Numbered from the stretch's first letter, positions 1 through 8,895 are shown. The stretch: DNA of 64,000 nt from JAVJSU01 sp040219275 (GCA_040219275.1 JAVJSU010000058.1:1-64000), one strand, 5' to 3'. Numbers and translations are program-made. The notes: a model not told the origin generated them from the sequence alone.

Positions 1-93
1 TTTTGGACATTTCAACCCTTCGGGATGAAAATACTCCAATAGCCAGCTTTCACAGTCTCTTTGATCTAGTAACTCGGTAATTGGAAATCTCAT
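1..93 (-). CDS. Transposase N-terminus (partial, runs off window)
   Basis: An ATG on the minus strand at 93 opens a frame of 31 codons that continues past base 1. The residues (MRFPITELLD at the start, then Cys14, HPEGLKCPK at the end) match the usual N-terminus of zinc-ribbon transposases such as IS1595-like elements, where a Phe-Pro-x-x-x-Leu opening precedes the first Cys pair. Only the N-terminus is visible, so family assignment is tentative. A short inverted repeat (113-119 with 130-136) lies just upstream and could be part of the element end. Confidence 0.5.
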   Translation of the reverse strand, partial: MRFPITELLDQRDCESWLLEYFHPEGLKCPK

Positions 94-112
94 ATCATCT
101 ACTTTAATTCAT

Positions 113-136
113 TCAACTCACACTTTCTAGAGTTGA
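113..136. repeat. Short inverted repeat upstream of the transposase
   Basis: TCAACTC (113-119) and GAGTTGA (130-136) form a perfect 7-bp inverted repeat with a 10-nt spacer, 20 bp upstream of the transposase start. It could be part of an IS terminal repeat or an operator. The other element end is outside the window, so it cannot be confirmed. Confidence 0.25.
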
Positions 137-218
137 GCCACCTATTATTCGCCATATTCATCATAAAAAACGTCTGTTCATTTCACAATGAAAATAAGTG
201 GTGTAGCATTTGTAAGGT

Positions 219-824
219 TTAGAAACGTTCCATAACGCGGGATTTTGCGGCACTAATGTGTTGACGCATGGCATCCTGTGCACCTTCAGGGTCACGCGCA
301 TCCAAAGCGTCGATGATCCCTCGATGACCGCGATAGGCTTGCGGAGGTTCGATCATATAAGGATCAATCGCCAGCATCCGGCTCATTTCGTCCAGCATTT
401 GCCCGACGAGCTTATATAAACGCTCACTACCACTTGCACGGGCAATTGTCAGGTGAAAATCACGATTCATTTTGTCAACATACGGCGGAATACCGATCTC
501 AATTTCTCTGAGATGGTCAATTTGTGCTGAACTAATGCGTGTCGCCGCCAGCCGTGCGGATTCGCCTTCAACCAACTCGCGTAGATGAAACGACTCTTGC
601 ACATCCCTGATGGTCAATTCAGTAACCAGATAACCAGCGCGTGGCAATGGGTTGACGAGATTTTCTACGGAGAGCATCAATAAGGCTTCACGCACTGGTG
701 TGCGGCTAACCCCATGTTGTTTGGCTAAAACACCTTCATTAAGTATCGTTCCCGGTTTCAATTCGCGGGCAATTATTTCCTGCCGAAGTGCTTCATAAAT
801 GTCATGCTTTTTAGAATTTTCCAT
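219..824 (-). CDS. GntR-family regulator with FCD ligand domain
   Basis: A 201-residue transcription factor. Residues 1-70 form the GntR winged helix-turn-helix (VSRTPVREALLML is the recognition helix). Residues 75-195 form an FCD all-helical effector domain with the His residues that bind metal or ligand in this subfamily (HLTIARASG, HRGII, HISAAK). It is the last gene of the minus-strand operon, 10 bp after a permease, so it probably controls its own operon. FCD regulators usually bind T-N-G-T-N-N-A-C-N-A, and an exact match (TTGTATACAA, 8822-8831) sits at the operon head. The effector is unknown; an organic acid or acyl-CoA catabolite is plausible. Confidence 0.9.
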   Translation of the reverse strand: MENSKKHDIYEALRQEIIARELKPGTILNEGVLAKQHGVSRTPVREALLMLSVENLVNPLPRAGYLVTELTIRDVQESFHLRELVEGESARLAATRISSAQIDHLREIEIGIPPYVDKMNRDFHLTIARASGSERLYKLVGQMLDEMSRMLAIDPYMIEPPQAYRGHRGIIDALDARDPEGAQDAMRQHISAAKSRVMERF

Positions 825-834
825 TCACCACAAC

Positions 835-1731
835 TCAAGACTTAAAACGCGGGTCAAGGGCATCGCGTAGCCCATCACCTACGAGATTAAAGGACATTGT
901 ACATAAAAACAAGAATGCGCCGGGAAATACACTGACCCACCACGCGCGGCGAAGTAAGGCATTCCCTTCTGCCACCATATTCCCCCAGCTTGGTGTCGGC
1001 GGTTGAATGCCTACGCCAAGAAAGCTCAAGCCTCCCTCAATGAGAATCACCAATGCAACCCGCAAGGTCGCATCAACGATGATGATGGGTAGAATATTCG
1101 GGAAAATATGGCGGATCAATATTTCGCTGTGAGATGCGCCGAGAGACTGTGCCGCTTCGACGAAATCCATCTCTTTAAGTGCCAATACCTGCGATCTTAC
1201 GACACGCGCCACCACCCCCCACGATGTCAAACCTAGCAAAAGCGTGAGCACCGGCATCGTTCGTCCGAAGAGCGTCGTCACGGTCAGTAGCAGAAAAAAT
1301 GTCGGAAATGAGAGCAACATATCTGTCAACCGCATCAGCACATTGTCTGATATTCCGCCAAAATAACCGGAGATCATCCCCACAGAAACACCGACGGTCA
1401 CGGAGACTAACATCGCAAACACACCGATGGGCATGGAAATACGTGTTGCAAACATTGCCCGGCTAAAAATGTCACGCCCTAATTGATCGGTTCCCATCAA
1501 ATAGACGGAATTAGGCGCTTGCAAACGGTCAACGATGTTTTGTGCATCGGCTTCAAACGGCGCGATGATCGGCGCGAAAATGGCAATTATGGTAAAAATC
1601 ATTAACAACAAGGCACCAATTACAGCGCGTTTGTTACGAAAAAAACGCTGTAAAAAGGTGGGGCGTTTAGGCATATCGTCGTTTTTTAATTGAACGATGC
1701 CTGCTGAGAGGTTTTGCGTTTGGGTAGCCAT
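835..1731 (-). CDS. ABC transporter permease, DppC type
   Basis: Inner-membrane permease of a peptide/opine/nickel-type importer, about 298 residues. An N-terminal OppC_N segment with one TM (RAVIGALLL...) is followed by a loop and five TM segments. The EAA loop (FVEAAQSLGAS) docks the ATPase, and the C-terminus LVGDGLRDALDPRFK is typical of DppC. I place the start at ATG 1731; the longer reading would need a TTG inside the preceding gene. It pairs with the DppB-type permease just upstream. No DppD/DppF-type ATPase is encoded anywhere in this window, so the ATP-driving subunits must come from elsewhere in the genome. Confidence 0.9.
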   Translation of the reverse strand: MATQTQNLSAGIVQLKNDDMPKRPTFLQRFFRNKRAVIGALLLMIFTIIAIFAPIIAPFEADAQNIVDRLQAPNSVYLMGTDQLGRDIFSRAMFATRISMPIGVFAMLVSVTVGVSVGMISGYFGGISDNVLMRLTDMLLSFPTFFLLLTVTTLFGRTMPVLTLLLGLTSWGVVARVVRSQVLALKEMDFVEAAQSLGASHSEILIRHIFPNILPIIIVDATLRVALVILIEGGLSFLGVGIQPPTPSWGNMVAEGNALLRRAWWVSVFPGAFLFLCTMSFNLVGDGLRDALDPRFKS

Positions 1732-1741
1732 ATGCTCTGAA

Positions 1742-2695
1742 TTAGCCCAGCCGGATTCTTGGATCAAGATACGTATAGAAAATATCGGTCAGCAGATTAG
1801 ACAGTAAAATTAGCACTGCCGCAAAGATGTTCAGGCTCAAGATCACCGGTAAATCACGCACCTGCGCAGAACGGACTGCCAGACGACCGATGCCGGGAAT
1901 GCCGAAAATCGTCTCCACAACCGCCGCACCCCCGAGAAGCAGAGGAAATATCGCACCGATGAGCGTGACCACGGGCAAAATCGCGTTCCGTAGCGCATGT
2001 TGAAGCAACACTCTGCGGTTGGATAAGCCCTTACTATGGGCGGTACGCACGTAATCTTGTGAGAGCACCTCGATCATACTGGAGCGTGAATAGCGCATAA
2101 TCGACGGGAGCAATCCCAGTGAAAGTACCAGAGTTGGCATGATAAGATACGGGAGCATTTCCACCGGATTATAGCTCGTCGCATCAATAGGACGAATACC
2201 GCTTGATGGCAATAAGCGCAATCGCTCACTGAAAAATAGAATTAGCAGGAGCGCGAACCAGAATTGGGGCAAGGATAAGCCGGTCAGAACTGATACTGTA
2301 GACACATTATCAAACCATGAATACGGACGTAATGCGGAGATGATCGCCACCGGTAGCCCGATAAGCAAGGCTAAAAAAGTCGCTAAAGTCGCAAACATCA
2401 ATGTCGGGAACAGGCGATCAAAAATCAAATCCATTGCCGGGCGACGCTCCTGAAACGAGTCGAGGTCGCCCGTTAAAAATCGTCCCATCATCTGCGCATA
2501 TTGCACCGGAAGTGGATCATTCAAGCCCAGTTGATCGCGGAGCAAATCCAGATCCACGCGGTCTAGCACTTCCGGCGGATAGAGACTCATCACGGGGTCA
2601 CCCGGTGCGAGGCTAATCATCAGGAAGGTGATAAAGGTGATCCCGATAAAGACAGGCACCATCTGAATCAGGCGGCGGATGAGATACCGTTGCAT
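1742..2695 (-). CDS. ABC transporter permease, DppB type
   Basis: A 317-residue inner-membrane permease, partner of the DppC-type protein. It begins with the classic MQRYLIRRLIQMVPVFIGI, has the family motif APGDP near residue 32, six TM segments and an EAA-loop (YVRTAHSKGLS), and ends in TDIFYTYLDPRIR. Together with the solute-binding protein upstream it would form the membrane pore for an oligopeptide-like or modified amino-acid substrate. The 126 bp between the solute-binding gene and this start contain tandem 16-bp units with hairpin potential, which may lower expression of the permeases relative to the binding protein. Confidence 0.92.
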   Translation of the reverse strand: MQRYLIRRLIQMVPVFIGITFITFLMISLAPGDPVMSLYPPEVLDRVDLDLLRDQLGLNDPLPVQYAQMMGRFLTGDLDSFQERRPAMDLIFDRLFPTLMFATLATFLALLIGLPVAIISALRPYSWFDNVSTVSVLTGLSLPQFWFALLLILFFSERLRLLPSSGIRPIDATSYNPVEMLPYLIMPTLVLSLGLLPSIMRYSRSSMIEVLSQDYVRTAHSKGLSNRRVLLQHALRNAILPVVTLIGAIFPLLLGGAAVVETIFGIPGIGRLAVRSAQVRDLPVILSLNIFAAVLILLSNLLTDIFYTYLDPRIRLG

Positions 2696-2741
2696 AAACT
2701 GTTCCTTGATTTAGTGTGCATGAAATGGGAACGACCCGAAT

Positions 2742-2789
2742 GGGTGACTGCCCCAAAGGGTGACTGCCCCAAAGGGTGACTGCCCGAAT
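2742..2789. repeat. Three tandem 16-bp units, intercistronic hairpin
   Basis: Units at 2742-2757, 2758-2773 and 2774-2789 read GGGTGACTGCCCCAAA with small changes in the third. Just beyond, GAGCAGTC can pair with GACTGC of the last unit, giving a stem-loop in the minus-strand mRNA shortly after the solute-binding protein stop codon. A processing, stabilising or partial-termination element is likely by position. Confidence 0.6.
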
Positions 2790-2821
2790 GAACGAGCAGT
2801 CCCCCTTTAGCTTAATGCGAT

Positions 2822-4447
2822 TTATTCACTCCATGACCACAGCGGGATGGAGACAAACAGGTTACGAAGATTGCCAATTTCCGGCAGAACAAGATTTTCA
2901 TCATAGGCGATCAGGTTATCCAGACGGGTCAGGTAGAGATAGGGCAGTTCGTCGTGGATAATCTCTTGAGCCTCATAGTATGCCTGATTACGTTCTTCCG
3001 CATCAAATATTGTCGGGATGGCAGCGAGCAGTTCATCAACGCGTTCGTTCGACCATAACGTGCGGCTGTATCCATCGCTATCTGTGGCGAAGTTGCCTGC
3101 GAGATCGAAATAGGTCGGGACGCTGAAGTTAAACCATCCACTCAAACCAAATTGAAAATCAGGATTATTGGTAGCAGTCAGGAATTCGGCAAAATACACG
3201 TTGAAATCGACCACATTAATCTCAACGTCAATACCAACGGCTTCCAGATTCTGTTGCATGATCTGGGCGGGCAAACTATACAATGGATTTGACCATGTAC
3301 CCAATTCTACGCTGAAGGGTGTGCCATCTTCCAAGCCTTCGATGCCTGCGGATTCACGCACGCCGTCGCCATCTGCGTCAATCCAACCGGCTTCTTCTAA
3401 CAGCGCCGCAGATTGTTCAGGGTCGTAGGCATAGGGTTCGATGTCCGCATTGTATTCCGGCGCGCTGGGATGAATCTGGCTGGTGGTCAATCCGCCTGCA
3501 CCACCACCCACAGCGATCATACTTTCGCGATCTAACGCGTAAGCAACCGCCTGGCGGACACGCACATCACTGAAGTAAGGTGAGCTGGTATTGAAGTTCA
3601 CATCGGTCAAATTGATACCCGGTAATTGCAATGTGGCGATGCCTGCTTCTTCCTGAATTGCAGGGAAGTCATCACCGGTTACCGAGGTAGAAATATCCGC
3701 CGCGCCTGTCACAAGTTCGGTGTAATGTGTGGCAAGTTCCGGCACAACCTTCCAGATATAGTTCGGGATATTTGCAACACCACCGTAATACTCTGGGAAG
3801 GCTTCAAAGACGAGTGCTTCGTCCGTTCGCCATTCTACCAGACGATAGGGTCCGGTACCGACGGGCATAGTTGCCTGAACACTTCCCCCCAGATCAGCGG
3901 CAGGGACGTCAACCAGGACATGCTCCGGCAAAATTTGGCGTTGTGCAATCGTATTCAACAGAAGCGCGTTTGGCTCAGTAGTGGTAATTGAAATCGTGTA
4001 ATCATCAACAACCTGTACACCGGAAACTTCGTCCGCTTCGCCGCTCTGGCGTTCTGTCGCACCAAGAATTTCTGGATAAAACGACCCACCTGCATATTCA
4101 GGATTAGAGGCGATTTCGTAGCTATATTTTACATCAGCGGCGGTGAAAGGTTCGCCATCGTGCCACAGTACATCATCGCGCAAATTAAACGTCCACGTCA
4201 GTTGATCTTCAGAGACTTCCCAACCTGTCGCGAGGTCACCCACTGTATTTCCCTCTAAGTCGACCTTAACCAGCGCCGAATACAGATTGACCATAACATA
4301 TCCCGCCGTTGCCGTCACAGCAAAATCGGGAAAGAGTGAATCCGGTTGTGAGGGCCACGCAAGGACAACAGTATCGTTGTCCTGCGCCGAACTGACAAAC
4401 GGCACAATGAGAAGAAAAACTAGAAGAAATGGAATGAGTCGTTTCAT
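2822..4447 (-). CDS. Extracellular solute-binding protein, family 5
   Basis: The substrate receptor of the Dpp-type importer, about 541 residues. ATG 4447 is chosen because AGAGGAG lies 9 bp upstream; it opens a clean signal peptide (MKRLIPFLLVFLLIVPFVSSAQ). The mature protein has the SBP_bac_5 fold: ATGWEVSEDQLTWTFNLRDDVLWHDGEPFTA is interpreted as the family signature around residues 80-110, with YDPEQSAALLEEAGW later. In Gram-positive-like cells it would be surface-held, but no lipobox Cys is visible, so secretion or another anchor is needed. It is followed by the two permeases; the ligand cannot be read from sequence, although the operon's ligase and hydrolases suggest an acylated or carboxylated compound. 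Confidence 0.9.
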   Translation of the reverse strand: MKRLIPFLLVFLLIVPFVSSAQDNDTVVLAWPSQPDSLFPDFAVTATAGYVMVNLYSALVKVDLEGNTVGDLATGWEVSEDQLTWTFNLRDDVLWHDGEPFTAADVKYSYEIASNPEYAGGSFYPEILGATERQSGEADEVSGVQVVDDYTISITTTEPNALLLNTIAQRQILPEHVLVDVPAADLGGSVQATMPVGTGPYRLVEWRTDEALVFEAFPEYYGGVANIPNYIWKVVPELATHYTELVTGAADISTSVTGDDFPAIQEEAGIATLQLPGINLTDVNFNTSSPYFSDVRVRQAVAYALDRESMIAVGGGAGGLTTSQIHPSAPEYNADIEPYAYDPEQSAALLEEAGWIDADGDGVRESAGIEGLEDGTPFSVELGTWSNPLYSLPAQIMQQNLEAVGIDVEINVVDFNVYFAEFLTATNNPDFQFGLSGWFNFSVPTYFDLAGNFATDSDGYSRTLWSNERVDELLAAIPTIFDAEERNQAYYEAQEIIHDELPYLYLTRLDNLIAYDENLVLPEIGNLRNLFVSIPLWSWSE

Positions 4448-4483
4448 GATGTTGCTCCTCTTGTTTGTGTTGAACAATTAGAT

Positions 4484-5737
4484 TTAACCGGGCAATATGC
4501 CCAGATTCTTAATAATCTGACCGGCTTTAAGTACCAATTTGATACACGCCTGCTCACGTAGCACGCTAATATTTTGTATAGGGTCGCCATCCACGATGAC
4601 AATATCCGCCAATTTTCCAGCTTCGATCGTGCCAATTTCATCCAGCAAACCGATGTTCTCGGCGGCGTTGCGCGTACCGGCAACAATGGACTCCATCGGT
4701 GTTAAACCGTGTTCGACCATCAATTCAAATTCCCATGCGTTATCGCCATGAAAAACCAACGGCATGGCGGCATCCGTACCGAGCGCGATTTTTACGCCCG
4801 CTTTCTTCGCTAGTGCGATGGCTTCGTAGGAATTGTCACGCATCCGATAAATTTGATCTTCTGAGCCGGGATACGTCCAGAAACCCTGCTCAATGGCCTG
4901 TATCGCCGCGGGATTGACCGCCAGTGTCGGGCAGAGATATGTGCCGTGTTCGACCATCAAATCAACGGCTTCTTGATCGAGTGGTGCGCCGTGTTCGATG
5001 CTATCCACCCCGGCGCGAATGCTGTCTTTAATGCCAACTACACTGGAATGGGCATGAACAGCCACTTTAAGTCCGGCGCGATGGGCTTCGTTTACGCCCG
5101 GAATCAATTCTTCCGTCATATAGCCTGGACGACCCCGAAACGGCGCTGACAATGCCGGACGCGTGCCGCCCATGATTTTGATGGCATCGGCTCCGGCGAC
5201 GGCTTGCGTGCGTACCGCTCTCAAAATTTCTTCCGCGCCATCCGCGACAATTGCCATGTCGCTGTCGCTTTCCGTGCCATGCCCGCCGATGTGGGTGATA
5301 CACGCGCCCGTTGCCAACAAACGCGGTCCGACGAATTCTCCGGCGGCGAGGCTATCCCGCAGGGCGAAAATTGCATCATTGGGTGCGGCAACATCCCGAA
5401 TCGTCGTGAAGCCTGCCTCCACAGTCATTTTCGTAGACTTTACGCCATATAACAGCGAACGCGCCTTGAAATAGTGCTTGTCTCGAAGTGGAACGCGTGT
5501 TGGGCGTGGCATCTTCGCAGTGGGATCGGGATTCCATAGAATATGCACATGACAATCAATGAAACCGGGTAAGAGTGTCTTGCCTGCAAGATCAACCTGT
5601 TCTGTCTCCGGCGGAATGTCCATCGCCTGAACATCACCCACAGCCACAATACGATCCCCGTCAATCAACACCGCCTGATTTGCCTGCGGTGTCCCGCCAT
5701 TTCCGTCAATTAAGTAAGCATTTTTGAGTAGTAACAT
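4484..5737 (-). CDS. Metal-dependent amidohydrolase (imidazolonepropionase-like)
   Basis: A 417-residue TIM-barrel hydrolase. Visible metal-site residues are HxH in GFIDCHVHI (near residue 60), Lys in DAIKIMGG, His in VHAHSS and IEHGA, and the catalytic Asp in LGTDAAMP. The N-terminal beta domain carries DLAGKTLLPG, typical of prolidase-like or imidazolonepropionase-like amidohydrolases. These act on cyclic amides, dipeptides or lactones in the cytoplasm. ATG 5737 is preferred over a GTG two codons upstream because that GTG is part of the AGGTG ribosome site. Its place between the acyl-CoA ligase and the solute-binding protein suggests it opens or trims the imported substrate. Confidence 0.88.
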   Translation of the reverse strand: MLLLKNAYLIDGNGGTPQANQAVLIDGDRIVAVGDVQAMDIPPETEQVDLAGKTLLPGFIDCHVHILWNPDPTAKMPRPTRVPLRDKHYFKARSLLYGVKSTKMTVEAGFTTIRDVAAPNDAIFALRDSLAAGEFVGPRLLATGACITHIGGHGTESDSDMAIVADGAEEILRAVRTQAVAGADAIKIMGGTRPALSAPFRGRPGYMTEELIPGVNEAHRAGLKVAVHAHSSVVGIKDSIRAGVDSIEHGAPLDQEAVDLMVEHGTYLCPTLAVNPAAIQAIEQGFWTYPGSEDQIYRMRDNSYEAIALAKKAGVKIALGTDAAMPLVFHGDNAWEFELMVEHGLTPMESIVAGTRNAAENIGLLDEIGTIEAGKLADIVIVDGDPIQNISVLREQACIKLVLKAGQIIKNLGILPG

Positions 5738-5781
5738 TGTCACCTCGCTTGATTTACCCTAAACCGACCTGCCTATCTAAC

Positions 5782-7359
5782 CTAACCCTGCCCACCGGAA
5801 AGCCCTTCTGGAATCAGCCTTGCGACTTCTTCAGTGAGCCACTTACGGTCGATTTTATTTGTGCCGGAGACGGGCAATTCATCAATGAAAAAGACCCGAC
5901 GTGGATGGGCATATGCCGGACCGCGCGCCAGAAAAAATTGCTTGATCTCATCTTCCGTCGCAGATTCCCCCTTATACGTGACGACCCACGCCACCGGAGC
6001 CGACCCTTTTACCTGATGATTCGCCGCAACCACGACTGCATCGGCAATGGCGGGATGTTCCAGCAAAATCGTCTCGACCTCTTTCGGATAAACGTTTTCG
6101 CCGCCGGTATTAATCATGTCGTCCACGCGTCCGCGAAAATAGATATAGCCCTGCTCATCTACGGACATTAAATCACCCGTTTTTAGCCAGCCGTCGGGCG
6201 TGATTTTCTGCGCGGTGACTTCCGGTTGTTTGTAATAGCCGAGCGCGTTCGCCGGTCCTTTGCTCCACAATTCGCCGACTTCGCCGACCTCGCAATCACG
6301 GTTTTCATCTTCAAGATCAACAATCCGCACTTCGACATCCATGACGGGCAAGCCACAACTGCCGAGCTTTTTGATTCCCCAGCGCGGCGTAAGCACATTT
6401 GCCCCCGCTTCCGTGAGTCCATAAGTTTCGACCACTTCACAATCAAACGTACGTTGCATGGCATTCATCAACTCTTCCGGCACAGGCGCAGAACCACACA
6501 TCAACACTTCGATGGATTTGACATCATGCTGTGCCAGTGCCTCGCGCTCCGCCAGAATCAGGCTGTACATCGAGGGCGTGCCGGACATAAAGGTCGGGCG
6601 ATAATGATCTATCGTTTCGATGACCGGAACAGGGGAAAAACCGGGCAAAATCACCGCTGATCCGCCGATATAAAGCATGGGCAACAAACTGCCCCAGAGC
6701 GCATTGGCGTGATACAACGGCCCCACGACCAGCGCCCGATCCGATTCAATGTGCATCATAGAGCGTGCGCCGGAACGTGCCGTCCACCATTTGCTATGAT
6801 GGCTAAGCAAACACCCTTTCGGGCGACCCGTCGAGCCGGACGTATACATCATCATGGCAAGCGCATCTTCATTGACGGTCACCGTTTTAAAGTCCGGTGA
6901 GGTTCCGGCGAGCAAACTGTCATACGCCATCAGAGTCGGCACGTCTCCACCGACGATCAAGGTTTTCGTGACTCCCGTTGCATTAGCGCTAATCGCCTGT
7001 GCTTTGTCGACGAGGTCAATATGCGCGATGAGCATTTTCGCATCACTATGATCGGCAATATAAATCAGTGCATCATCACCGAGTTTGATGTTCATAGGGA
7101 CGGCAACCGCCCCCACGCGCAAGATCCCGAATAAGCACTCCACGAAGCGATAATCGTTGGTCATCAACAGAAGCACTTTATCGCCCGAACCGATGCCCTG
7201 CGCGGAAAATAATGTCGCCGCCTGCCGTGTGCGCCGCTCCAGATCAGCATAAGTGAGGCTATGGTCGCCCTGTTCGATGACAATTTTTTCTGGATAGAGC
7301 GTTACAGGTCGCCAGAATAGCTCACCAAAATTATTGGATGAATGTTTTGTTACACTCAT
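5782..7359 (-). CDS. Acyl-CoA ligase (AMP-dependent synthetase family)
   Basis: A 525-residue ANL-family enzyme that activates a carboxylic acid to acyl-AMP and then acyl-CoA. The P-loop MMYTSGSTGRPKG (about residue 170), the A5 motif TYGLTEAG, the A7/A8 region WLKTGDL...GRVDDMINTGGENVYP and the C-terminal Lys in SGTNKIDRK are all present, so it looks active. Length fits medium/long-chain or aryl-CoA ligases. The start overlaps the upstream oxidoreductase stop by ATGA, implying translational coupling. With the thioesterase and BAAT-like hydrolase nearby it suggests CoA-dependent breakdown of an imported acid. Confidence 0.92.
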   Translation of the reverse strand: MSVTKHSSNNFGELFWRPVTLYPEKIVIEQGDHSLTYADLERRTRQAATLFSAQGIGSGDKVLLLMTNDYRFVECLFGILRVGAVAVPMNIKLGDDALIYIADHSDAKMLIAHIDLVDKAQAISANATGVTKTLIVGGDVPTLMAYDSLLAGTSPDFKTVTVNEDALAMMMYTSGSTGRPKGCLLSHHSKWWTARSGARSMMHIESDRALVVGPLYHANALWGSLLPMLYIGGSAVILPGFSPVPVIETIDHYRPTFMSGTPSMYSLILAEREALAQHDVKSIEVLMCGSAPVPEELMNAMQRTFDCEVVETYGLTEAGANVLTPRWGIKKLGSCGLPVMDVEVRIVDLEDENRDCEVGEVGELWSKGPANALGYYKQPEVTAQKITPDGWLKTGDLMSVDEQGYIYFRGRVDDMINTGGENVYPKEVETILLEHPAIADAVVVAANHQVKGSAPVAWVVTYKGESATEDEIKQFFLARGPAYAHPRRVFFIDELPVSGTNKIDRKWLTEEVARLIPEGLSGGQG

Positions 7360-8348
7360 GGAGTGATAATCACCTTCCCGAATACTTCACGATCCTCCAA
7401 TAGGCGATGCCCTTCTGCCGTTTCTTCCAGGGGCAACACACTGTCAATCACCGGAACGATGTCACCATTTCTCACTGCCTCTACAAGGTCGATTAAATCC
7501 TGTCTGCTCCAACCATCAGAGCCGCGAATATCCATCTCCTTGCGCCAGATGTAGCGAATGTCCGTTGGTGGATCATAACCCGCCGTCGCACCGCAAGTCA
7601 GCACCCGTCCGCCGTGTTTGACGCACTTTAGGCTTCGCACCCAGGTATCGCCGCCCGTGTAATTGACGACCACATCTACGCCCTCGCTGTTGATGCTCCG
7701 TAAATAACGATGAAATTCTGGATGTTCAACATAATTGACCCCATAATCTGCGCCTAAATCGAGCAGGCGTTGAAGTTTGTCTTCGGTGCTCGCCGCCGCA
7801 TAAACTGTACAGCCGATCATCCTGGCGATTTGCAATGCGCCTGTGCCGACTCCGCCACTCGCGCCCAGAATCAGGATGCTTTCGCCCGCTTTGATTTGCC
7901 CGCGTGTAATCAACATGCGCCATGCTGTGCCGTATGCGATAGGTAACGCCGCCGCCTGCTCATAAGTCACTTCATCGGGAAGGGGGATCGCATTTTCCGC
8001 CGGAACAACGATATATTCTGCTAGCCCGCCAGTGGTATTTTCTCCCAATGCGCCGATTTCCCCGTCGGGCAAGGTGATTGCAGGGTCAATCAACACGCGC
8101 TGACCGACACTTAAGCCACTCACACCCTCACCAAGTCCGGCAATGTCTCCGGCGATGTCTCCCCCACTGATACGTGGCAGGTCAATGGGTAAGCCCGGCA
8201 TTCCGCGCCGCACAAAAATATCGAGATAATTCAGCCCGACCGCTTTTACCCGCACGAGAATTTCTCCAGCCGCAGGTATGGGGTCTGCTACCTCTTCATA
8301 AATGAGCTTGTCGCGCCCACCATGTTCATGAATAACGATTGCCCGCAT
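7356..8348 (-). CDS. Quinone-oxidoreductase-like MDR dehydrogenase
   Basis: A 330-residue medium-chain dehydrogenase/reductase. The N-terminal GroES-like domain (1-130) lacks both the catalytic zinc ligands (GGDIAGDI where zinc enzymes have GHE) and the structural four-Cys lobe. The Rossmann domain carries ILGASGGVGTGALQIA near residue 155. This pattern is that of NADPH:quinone reductase or 2-enoyl reductases, so it probably reduces an activated double bond using NADPH. It is second in the operon, after the hot-dog thioesterase, and its stop overlaps the ligase start. Confidence 0.88.
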   Translation of the reverse strand: MRAIVIHEHGGRDKLIYEEVADPIPAAGEILVRVKAVGLNYLDIFVRRGMPGLPIDLPRISGGDIAGDIAGLGEGVSGLSVGQRVLIDPAITLPDGEIGALGENTTGGLAEYIVVPAENAIPLPDEVTYEQAAALPIAYGTAWRMLITRGQIKAGESILILGASGGVGTGALQIARMIGCTVYAAASTEDKLQRLLDLGADYGVNYVEHPEFHRYLRSINSEGVDVVVNYTGGDTWVRSLKCVKHGGRVLTCGATAGYDPPTDIRYIWRKEMDIRGSDGWSRQDLIDLVEAVRNGDIVPVIDSVLPLEETAEGHRLLEDREVFGKVIITP

Positions 8349-8354
8349 CGTGTA

Positions 8355-8759
8355 CTACCCTTTCGTCAATGTGTCTCTTGGGGGCGCATTGTTGACCAAT
8401 GTTGAGCGTCCCACCGCGATTAATCGTCCATCCGGTGTATGAATTTCTACATCTGCCACGCCAACACTCCGACCCACTTTTACAGATATGCCCGTCGCAA
8501 TTAATTCAGTATCCGGTCCTGCCATGCGGAGATAATCGACATGCAAATTCAGATTAGGCGCGTCGTTGCCTGTACTGCTCATCATGGCGAAGCACGCGGC
8601 AATATCTGCCAATGTAGAGATGATGCCACCGTGAATATTCGTCCGCTCATCACTGCCGAGAAATTCTTCACGGAAAGGTAAACGCACCACCACCTTACCC
8701 GCTTCGACGGATGTCAATTCCACGCCCAGCCAGCGGTGATAAGGGGACTCCTGCATCAT
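8355..8759 (-). CDS. PaaI-type hot-dog thioesterase
   Basis: A single hot-dog fold acyl-CoA thioesterase of about 134 residues. NIHGGIISTLADIAA is the PaaI signature: HGG loop plus catalytic Asp on the hot-dog helix. Products would be free acid and CoA, releasing CoA from dead-end aromatic or short acyl esters. An upstream TTG at 8831 would add 24 residues, but it lies inside a perfect operator-like palindrome (8821-8832), so a start at the ATG-ATG pair (8759/8756) or at GTG 8786 is more likely. It is the first gene of the minus-strand operon that ends with the GntR regulator. Confidence 0.85.
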   Translation of the reverse strand: MMQESPYHRWLGVELTSVEAGKVVVRLPFREEFLGSDERTNIHGGIISTLADIAACFAMMSSTGNDAPNLNLHVDYLRMAGPDTELIATGISVKVGRSVGVADVEIHTPDGRLIAVGRSTLVNNAPPRDTLTKG

Positions 8760-8820
8760 TTCTTTCAGATTCAGTTTTTCTGACACGTTGTTGAAGACCT
8801 GATATGGATGCGATATACTG

Positions 8821-8832
8821 CTTGTATACAAG
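8821..8832. promoter_or_regulatory. Perfect palindrome, candidate GntR/FCD operator
   Basis: CTTGTATACAAG is a perfect 12-bp palindrome. Its core TTGTATACAA fits the T-N-G-T-N-N-A-C-N-A consensus known for FadR/FCD regulators. It lies between the divergent thioesterase and BAAT-hydrolase genes, so one dimer could control both directions. The likely partner is the FCD regulator at 219-824. Confidence 0.6.
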
Positions 8833-8895
8833 CAAAAATAACACCTTTGATTTATCCTGTCAAAAAGTCATCAAATCATCAAGGAGGGGAGCAAA

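Noticed and set aside
8760..8831. TTG start of the thioesterase at 8831
   Set aside because: It lies within the palindromic operator and lacks a ribosome site; starts at 8759 or 8786 are more likely.
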